Of a stretch of 64,000 bases of DNA, positions 57,771-64,000 are shown one piece after another. Source of the DNA: Macrobrachium rosenbergii (taxonomy: Eukaryota; Arthropoda; Malacostraca; Decapoda; Palaemonidae); assembly GCF_040412425.1 (NCBI RefSeq), contig NC_089749.1, positions 41,237,739 to 41,301,738 on the forward strand. The letters are read 5' to 3'. The notes under the pieces were generated by a model. It ran no database searches, was not told the DNA's origin, and saw only the letters and a list, made by a program, of their open reading frames with translations. The first letter of the stretch is position 1; each line of letters begins with the position of its first letter. The translations under genes were made by a program, and so were the position numbers.

Positions 57771-58675
57771 TTAGGGCCAGAGCGGATAACCCTTGATGGA
57801 ATCTGAGAAAGTGGAGTTGTCTGAGCAGAGACCGTTTTGTGGAAGGAGTCTTGGGTAATCTACCAGGAGTCGAATCAAGTCTGGAAACCATTCCTTGCTC
57901 GGCCAAAATGGGGCTACTAGGGACATGGAGGAGTTCTGATGAGTCGACAGCATGTTGATTACTTCCCTGATCATTCCGAAGGGAGGGAAGGCATGCACAT
58001 GTAAGTCTGTCCAGTCCAAAAGCAGGCGTCAGTGCTCCATGCTTGAGGATCCGGGACCGGAGAGCAAAAGAGGGGAAGACAGTGGTTTCTCGATGTTGTG
58101 AAAAGATCCACTGTGGGTTTGCCCCATAGTTTCCACAGGTTGTTGCAGACTATTGGGTCTAAGGTCCATTCGGTTGGAAGGACCTGTTTGAGGCAGCTTA
58201 ATTTGTCCGCAATCACGTTCATTCTCCCTTGAATGAACCGGGTGACAAGAGTGACTTGGTTCTCCTCTGCCCACAGAAGGAGATCCCTCGCCGTCCCGTA
58301 CAGAGAGAAGGAATGAGTGCCCCCTCCTGTTGGCGAATGTAACAAAGTGCCGTGGTGTTGGCCGCATGTACTACAATCTTCTTGCTGTGGACCAGATCCG
58401 AGAAGGACTGAAGGCCCAGGTGAATGGCTCTCAGTTCCTTTGCGTTGATGTGAGAATTCTATTGTACTGTACTCCATGTTCCAGAGACTTCCCGGCCGTC
58501 CAGAAGGGTGCCCCAGTCTAGGTCGGAGGCATCTGAATAAAAAAGAGGGTCTGGGTGCACTGGGAGAAGAGACTTCCCTTCCTGAAGTCTTTCTCCGCAC
58601 AACTACCAACGGAGATCCTCTTTGATTTCTGACGTAATCGGGAAGATGAAAGAGTCTGGTTGGGTCTTTCTGCAT
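57771..58675 (-). pseudogene. RNase H and linker, copy D
   Basis: The 58675-57971 frame contains VTLVTRFIQGRMNVIADKLS (intact ADKLS end of RNase H), TVDLFTTSRNHCLPLFC and DPQAWSTDACFWTGQ. 57771-58019 continues with DWTDLHVHAFPPFGMIREVI and SLVAPFWPSKEWFPDLI. Earlier RNase H boxes near 58370-58540 (a DASDLDWG-like reading) are frameshifted. Confidence 0.8.
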
Positions 58676-59425
58676 TGGCTCGCTTTGAGGAAAAACTGAA
58701 GGGTCTCATGTGCAGTCTGCCTAATTTTACAAACTGCTCTACTGAAGCGAGGGTCCCCAGAAGACTTATCCACTGCACTGCCGAGCAGGAAGGAAGAGCA
58801 AGGAACTGACTGACAGTCTGAGGGCAGTTCTCGACTCTTTTGGGCGACAGAAAAGCCCGAAAAGTCTGAGAGTTCTGCATCATCCCTAAATAGGGAATCT
58901 CCTGAGTCAGTGTCAGAAGGCATTTCTTTATGTTTATGAGAATGCCTAACTCCTGTGTCAGGCGAAGAGTTCTTCTCAAGTCCTCCATGCACTTTTCCTC
59001 CAACAACGAGCAGAGAAGCCAATCGTCTAGTTATAAGCTGAAGTTGATTCCCAGAAGATGAAGCCAATTCCCCAGAGGAGCAAGGATTCATGTGAAAACT
59101 TGAGGAGCCATCGATAAGCCAAAGCTTAGGGCCCGGAACTGTAGTATCCTGCCCTGAAAAACGAAGCATAAAAATTTTCGCGAGTCTGGATGAACAGGGA
59201 CGTGAAAATAACGCATCCTGCATATCCAGGGCGACCATCCAGTCTCCCTGTTGTACTGAGGACATGACTGAGCAAACAGTCTCCAAATGAAACTTCGTCT
59301 TCAGTAAGAACACATTCAAAGTGCTGACATCCAGAACGGGCCTTCAGCCCCCTCCCCGAGGCCTTCGGAACCACGAAAAGGCGATTGTAGAAACCCTCTG
59401 AGTGGGGATCTAGCACTTCTTCCAC
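58518..59425 (-). pseudogene. Reverse transcriptase, copy D
   Basis: 59126-59425 has GFYNRLFVVPKASG (fingers). 58603-59319 has FLLKTKFHLETVCSVMSSVQ and WMVALDMQDALFS (motif A, catalytic Asp). 58518-59006 has LTQELGILINIKKCLLTLTQ and EIPYLGMM (thumb). Motif C near 59025 reads through a frameshift. At least three frameshifts. Confidence 0.8.
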
Positions 59426-59700
59426 TGTTCCTTTGGAAAGAAGAGATTTGACTTCTTAAGAGAGGGCCAAAAACTTTGTGGAACCTTTTGAATATGCTGT
59501 CAAGGCGATTGGAGATGTAACTTAAGAAGGAATCTTCACGAAAGGAATGAAGTAGCCCTTCTTGAGAACCTTGATCACCTCTGCTCTCCCATTCTTTCCA
59601 ATAAAGTAGAAGTCTGGCTCCTACCTGGGAGCGGAGGACTAACTTCTCATTTCTTGGGGTTGGATTTGAAGGAAGACCGCTTAATGGACTTCGTAGGAGG

Positions 59701-60258
59701 TCACAAGTTTGATGCGGGTCGAGGCTGGGTCTTAGCTTTCCCTCCATGAAAGGGTTGAGACTGTAGAGGGGAGAATGATCTTGATGTGGAAGCCCCAGGC
59801 TCCTTCAGACGTCTAGTGGACTGTGCCAACAAGTCAGTGGTAGACTTACTCTGCAAGTCCGAAAGAATCTCCTTCACTGTGTTTTGAGGAAAGAGGTGAG
59901 ACCTGTCTAAAGGAGCAAAAAGTAGAGCTGACTTCTGAGTCAGCGAGACTCCTTTTGAGGTGAACGAACACCAGAGCTCCCTCTTCTTAAGGATGCCTGT
60001 AGAAAATAGGGAGGCGAGTTCTAAAGAGCCATCTCTAATTGCTCTGTCTGAGCATGAAAGAACTCCTAGCCAACCGGAGGCAAAATCTTCAGCTAGATCA
60101 GGACAGTCTTCAATCTCCCTCGCTAGCGCCCTGATGGCCCAATCAAGGAAACTAAATATCTCAAACACTTTAAAAATATTCATCATAAGGTGATCCAGTT
60201 CAGCTGAGGAAAACACTATCTTAGCCGACGAAAAGGCCGTTCTACGAGTTGAATCCAC
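59701..60258 (-). pseudogene. gag-like conserved domain, copy D
   Basis: 185-codon frame with FSSAELDHLMMNIFKVFEIF, homologous to the copy B gag domain, then SFLDWAIRALAREIEDCPDL and VKEILSDLQSKSTTDLLAQS. It ends in a basic tail (GGKAKTQPRPASN) near the RT. No zinc finger. Confidence 0.65.
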
Positions 60259-60372
60259 CAGACCAGAGAAGTCCCCTTGGGAGCATAGTGGCAGTACCTC
60301 ATCTTCAACAATTTGCTGGGCGGAAAAGCGAATGTCACTTTGCCCTGTTCTCTCTTAGCGACAAGCCAGACA

Positions 60373-61410
60373 TTAACTTCTTTGAGAGCCTTCTTCAAGG
60401 AGGAGGAAAGAACTAGCTTGGGTAACCTGGTACCTTCTGCGAATGCTTTTACATGAGGAAGGTAGAAGCTGGAGAAGTAGGCGAAGCAGGTACAAAGAAA
60501 TCAGGGAAATTATCCAAGAGGAAATGCAGAAGAGACGAGTAAGCAGAAAAGGGAACTGTATCCTGAACAATCTCTTCCTCCTCTTAAGAGATGGGAGACA
60601 ATGATTTATCCTTGGACTCTGGAACAGAAGAGGATTTCTTCAAAAAAAAAAACCCATAGGCTCGGTCAATGGCACTTGAGTGGGGCTAAAGAATCTTCCT
60701 GAACTGATGAGGAAGACAGAATAACAAGAAGGTGCATGGGTTCCAAAAGGAGAAGCTGGGAGTTTGGCTGTTGGCATCGGAAGCTCAGGAGTTGGTGCCG
60801 GGCTCTCTACAGCGGTATTCTGGCGTGAGACAGCAGGCACCGGGTGTTCATCAGCGGTATTCTGGTGCAAGACAGCGGGCACTGGCCGCTCATCAGCGAA
60901 AGTCTGGCGCGAGTCAGTGGGCGCTTGGAGCTCAAAAGAAGTCAGGCGCTTAGAACGCTTATAGTGCTCAGGACTGTCTCTGAACTAATAACGACGACGA
61001 GCAGGAGAATCAGGCTGGACTTGAAAACTGCAGGAAGGTTGTGGGCTAATCTCCCCATACCTCTTGACAGCCAGGGGAGAGGTGTCGCCAAGATCAGCAC
61101 GTCTCTTAAGCGAGCGTGAAGAAATAGAGTAGTGATATGGGAGCTTCTTGCGTGGACTGGAAGATTCCAAATCTGAAGAAAGTTGATGCACACAAATGCC
61201 TTTCCAATGGCGTTTAGTTGAAACCTGGGAGCGCACGGCAGGCTCGACAGAGGGGGCGACTGCCCTTGGGCAAACCCTGCCAGCCTCCCTCGGACCTCCA
61301 GTATGTCTTCTCCCCGGTGCGGGGGAGTGGGACAATGACCTTTGTCTAGGGGCACTGGTGAGATGGACAGCCACCTCCTCAATATTCACAGCACTCTCAC
61401 TTCTCACTGC
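60373..61410 (-). pseudogene. gag N-terminal region with 54-bp repeats, copy D
   Basis: Frames at 60640-60882 and 60942-61407. The first carries tandem 54-bp units giving HPVPAVSRQNTAVESPAP-type repeats (about three copies, 60790-60930). The second is Arg/Ser-rich (SAPRQRSLSHSPAPGRR). The position corresponds to the Pro-rich repeat region of copy B. Confidence 0.55.
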
Positions 61411-61562
61411 ACTGTCATAACTTACATTTTTTCCATCAGAGATTTAATAGCTGATCCCACTTCCATAATAGTACTAGATAATACACTAATTTCTGATCGA
61501 ACCTTGATTCGAGGCTGGCAATGGCACTAAGAGCGGAATCATAGAAACCTGGAACAGGAGTA

Positions 61563-61912
61563 CAGTAAACCCCCGTATCTGCAGGGGATGCGTACCGCAG
61601 CCCCCCACGAATAGCTAAAATCCGCGAATACTTAAAACCCCTCTAAAAACACTTAGAACTGCCTATTTTGAGGGCTTAAACACAAGAAAACCCTCTAAAA
61701 ATGCTTATACCCGAGTATTTTAAGTTTTATCACAAAAAGTGCATTTAGTCATGCAAATGATAAGAAAATACAGTAATTAGTGAATATTTCTCAGTGAAAA
61801 ATATTGCGATTGGGCAAATTTTCCGCATATAATGTGTAGATACGTTCCACAGAGAAATCCGCGAATACGTGAGTCCGCAAACCGTGAGAATGCGAATATG
61901 GGGGGTTTACTG
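61563..61912. mobile_element. 350-bp Tigger-derived MITE (M3)
   Basis: Starts CAGTAAACCCCCGTATCTGC and ends ATGGGGGGTTTACTG, with TA on both sides (61561-61562, 61913-61914). Nearly the same as M1 and M2. Inserted in the 5' part of copy D. Confidence 0.92.
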
Positions 61913-62580
61913 TAGATGGTAAAGTAGGAGGACTTAGGATAGGGGAAGGAACTGGAGGAGTGGTAGTTCTGTTATTCCCTACATTATCCAAAGGAATGGA
62001 ATCTGCATTGGCCCTATTTTCAGCCCTAATGGCTGCTTTCCTCTTCTTATCTCTTTCTAATTTCTCTAGATGAGATTTCAAGGTTTTCCATTTCTTATCC
62101 TCCCAATCCTGACACTCTATGAAAGTATTATCCTTAATTCATTCTTGCCCCCTATATTTAGTGCATTTTGTATGAGAATAGTATGAGAGTTTAGTTAGCC
62201 TAGTTCTACAGCCCTCAGAACAAAAGCGAATACTAGATGAACTGGAATCCAACATCATTACCTAAGTAATACCTAAAGTTAACTCAAACAACAATCTAAC
62301 AATGATAGCAAGCCACAAAAGCAACAAATTCTGAATACTTCACCAAACTCACAAGTAGCTGAGCGAAAACTGATTTTGACCGGAAGCCGGTAGAAAACGA
62401 ATTGAGCTCTCTGCTGGGTTGTTTCCTCGAGTCCCGGATGGTGGATGGTAGGCGGGACCTTGTCACCTACACAATAACTATCAATAGTAGTGCCACCGTG
62501 TGAATTTTGAATTTTTAAGCTGCCGTAGGTTAGGGAACCAATAGCTATGTAATTACTTGGTAAGTTACTTATATAAAATG
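61913..62580 (-). repeat. 5' untranslated/terminal part of copy D
   Basis: Contains a short minus frame rich in Lys/Glu (LEKLERDKKRKAAIRAENRA), perhaps the extreme gag N-terminus. It is followed by non-coding sequence ending TAGCTATGTAATTACTTGGTAAG, which differs from the copy C ITR that starts at about 62582. Confidence 0.5.
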
Positions 62581-62754
62581 GAATGTTTACATCTGGGCAG
62601 ATGGGACTCCCGCCTCCCAGACAGTAGTTAACTGCCTAACCACCTTGTTTGAAGGTTCAACGGCTGTTTCCAGCTTCGCTAAAAGTAATTCCTAATGTAA
62701 AGGACCGATGGTTTGTATATCAGTTGGAACAAATACCACTTCTTATAAATTACA

Positions 62755-63925
62755 GGAATGTGATAGTTCTGAATAAGCCAATCTAAATGATCCAGTCCAG
62801 TCCTCCCATATATTTATTATACTGGGAATTGAGAAATAGTTGAGGAACAAGTATTTCTTTTCTACGACTGGTTCAGCATTTCCAATAGGGTTGGCAGTTT
62901 GATGGTTGCTAGCAATTGTAAATATGCTCTTGTCACATCATTTCACAAAGAACAGTTCTTTTTATTCAAATCTGTAATCAGAATCCACAATCTTCTTTTT
63001 TTGTTCTTTATCATCCTTCAGTGGGCATTTGGGTGTTCGTTTGAACATACTATTCCATGTCAGTCTGATTCCAAATTGTTTTATTTCTACAAACAGGTCA
63101 TAACTTGAAAAAAATTATCAACAAATTTTGTGGTCACATGGGTTCTCAAGGAGACTAATCACAGACATACAGTTATCACTTCTGAACCTAGGATGTCATT
63201 GTTTTTTGGCAACAAGAATAGAATTTGATTGCTTCCTTGATATAAATACAATTAAATCCTTTATCTCTTACGCAGTTTCCTGCATTTTCATTGTGAACAA
63301 AATGAAGATATTGCTTACTGTTTGATAATTAAGAATCAGTTTTTTGTCATCATTTTTCAAATAGTCCGAGTTTCAATCTTCATCCAAACATCAATAAAGT
63401 AATACTGTTCATTTGGCAATCTGTGGCAACCTGAAAGCAATCAGTCCTCATCCAAACACCAATACAGTAAACAATAAGTGTCCTAGGAAATTTTTCAAAC
63501 AGTTTGTTAACAGAATAAAATCATGTATAGTTTTCTGAAGAAAGTAAGTATTAAATTCTCTGCAAATTTCCTTTAGTATATTCATTGCAAAAGGAAAGTT
63601 CAAAAATTTCAGTTGGCCTCCAATTGCTCATGGTCCTTTTTTTCAGGACCAAAATTTTGTAACATACTGTTCTAAACCAAGCCATTTTAGCACATTTAAC
63701 AAACTTTATAGGGGAGTTAGAACATTCAATTACCCTCTGTGTTAGTATGGAATACATAGGACTTCAACTTACCCAAAAAAAATTTTGAATGAAAATTAGG
63801 AAAAACGAGGTCTGTCCTTCCACTACAGTTTTTCACACGATATTGAAAACAGTGACTGACAACAATGTTGCCAATATCCATCAAAATATAGTTCAAATGT
63901 CTAAAAGACACTTCAATCTTCACGA
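62755..63925 (-). pseudogene. piggyBac transposase, DDE region
   Basis: The minus strand near 62780-62835 reads SQYNKYMGGLDWII, the hallmark YNxxMGGVDxxDQ box of piggyBac transposases. Upstream frames include DLNKKNCSL*NDVTRAYLQL (W-x-D-xx-x-V-type segment, about 62905-62965). Frames at 63551-63757 and 63726-63923 are open but I cannot align them confidently. Many stops, so it is inactive. Confidence 0.65.
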
Positions 63926-64000
63926 CTACTGTAACTGAATGTACTGCATCTCATAAAAGTTTCACTGATTACAGGATATTATTGGTAATTCCTTTGGTCC

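Larger units (their letters stand above)
57345..62580 (-). mobile_element. DIRS-like retrotransposon, copy D, lacking its 3' end
   Basis: Minus-strand order: gag (59701-61410), RT (58518-59425), RNase H and linker (57771-58675), recombinase N-terminus (57350-57752), then an abrupt junction into copy C's RT. Its right part (61913-62580) contains a 5' terminal sequence unlike copy C's. Lacking the catalytic half of the recombinase and the 3' ITR, it is a truncated insertion or a recombination product. Confidence 0.72.
53965..62752 (-). mobile_element. DIRS-like retrotransposon, copy C, invaded by copy D
   Basis: Left terminal block 53965-54310 and right ITR 62582-62752 are inverted (TTGAAGGTTCAACGG/complement; GGATGTAAACATTCCA/complement; CCTTTACATTAGGAA/complement). 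On the minus strand: tyrosine recombinase (54856-55581), RNase H end and linker (55715-56488), RT (56944-57345). Beyond 57345 the sequence switches to a different DIRS subfamily (D). Copy C is inserted in the piggyBac transposase of P2. Confidence 0.82.
53326..64000 (-). mobile_element. piggyBac transposon P2, split by DIRS C/D, runs off the window
   Basis: The left end is TTAA (53322-53325) followed by CCCGTTAATGCCC, a piggyBac-type terminus similar to that of the element at 7652. Minus-strand transposase pieces lie on both sides of the DIRS nest (53640-53960 and 62755-63920) and join in register across it. The other terminus is not within the window. Confidence 0.75.

Overview
This 64 kb window is eukaryotic and repeat-dominated, almost certainly from a decapod crustacean. 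The evidence is a spliced animal gene in very large introns, long TA/GA/ATT microsatellites, and several families of DIRS-like, piggyBac-like, Tigger/pogo and non-LTR elements. There is no bacterial-style gene organisation. Most open frames are fragments of decayed transposable elements (TEs) or microsatellite artefacts.

The one host gene I can support is on the minus strand: five internal exons of lambda-crystallin / L-gulonate 3-dehydrogenase (CRYL1) at 52344-52425, 27478-27583, 4757-4839, 4397-4522 and 3419-3576. They have consistent splice phases and good GT/AG signals, and together encode 185 codons from the NAD-binding Rossmann loop to just past the catalytic His/Asn/Glu region. The first exon (beyond 64000) and the C-terminal exons (below 1) lie outside the window. 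Two introns are 22.6 kb and 24.8 kb because they are packed with nested elements.

Layout. 1-430: 5' terminus of a DIRS-like element. 0.9-2.7 kb: jockey-type non-LTR remnant (minus) split by a 217-bp foldback element. 3.4-4.84 kb: three CRYL1 exons. 4.87-7.13 kb: DIRS copy E. 7.18-11.53 kb: a non-LTR element (plus; 2A-like motif, endonuclease, RT fragment), split by a piggyBac-type non-autonomous element with about five 370-bp tandem units and followed by a tRNA-SINE. 11.57-16.08 kb: degenerate DIRS copy F. 16.8-17.18 kb: (TA)n. 17.18-27.44 kb: DIRS copy G, invaded by two Tigger elements (17564-23413 and 25611-27195); the first also holds an R4/Dong-like non-LTR remnant. 27.48 kb: CRYL1 exon. 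28.4-38.3 kb: DIRS copy A with a solo LTR, a Tigger derivative and an internally deleted DIRS element (H). 38.3-52.26 kb: DIRS copy B (gag, RT, RNase H, tyrosine recombinase) enclosing DIRS element I (44.6-52.0 kb). 52.34 kb: CRYL1 exon. 52.8-53.32 kb: DIRS terminus J. From 53.326 kb to the window end: a piggyBac transposon (minus) whose transposase is split by chimeric DIRS C/D (53.97-62.75 kb).

The strongest structural result is that several DIRS copies (A, B, C, H, I, J) share one arrangement: inverted terminal repeats (ITRs) plus, just inside the 3' terminus, an internal complementary region (ICR) made of sequence complementary to both outer ends joined together. This is the DIRS1 circular-intermediate design. 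The nesting gives a relative order of invasions.
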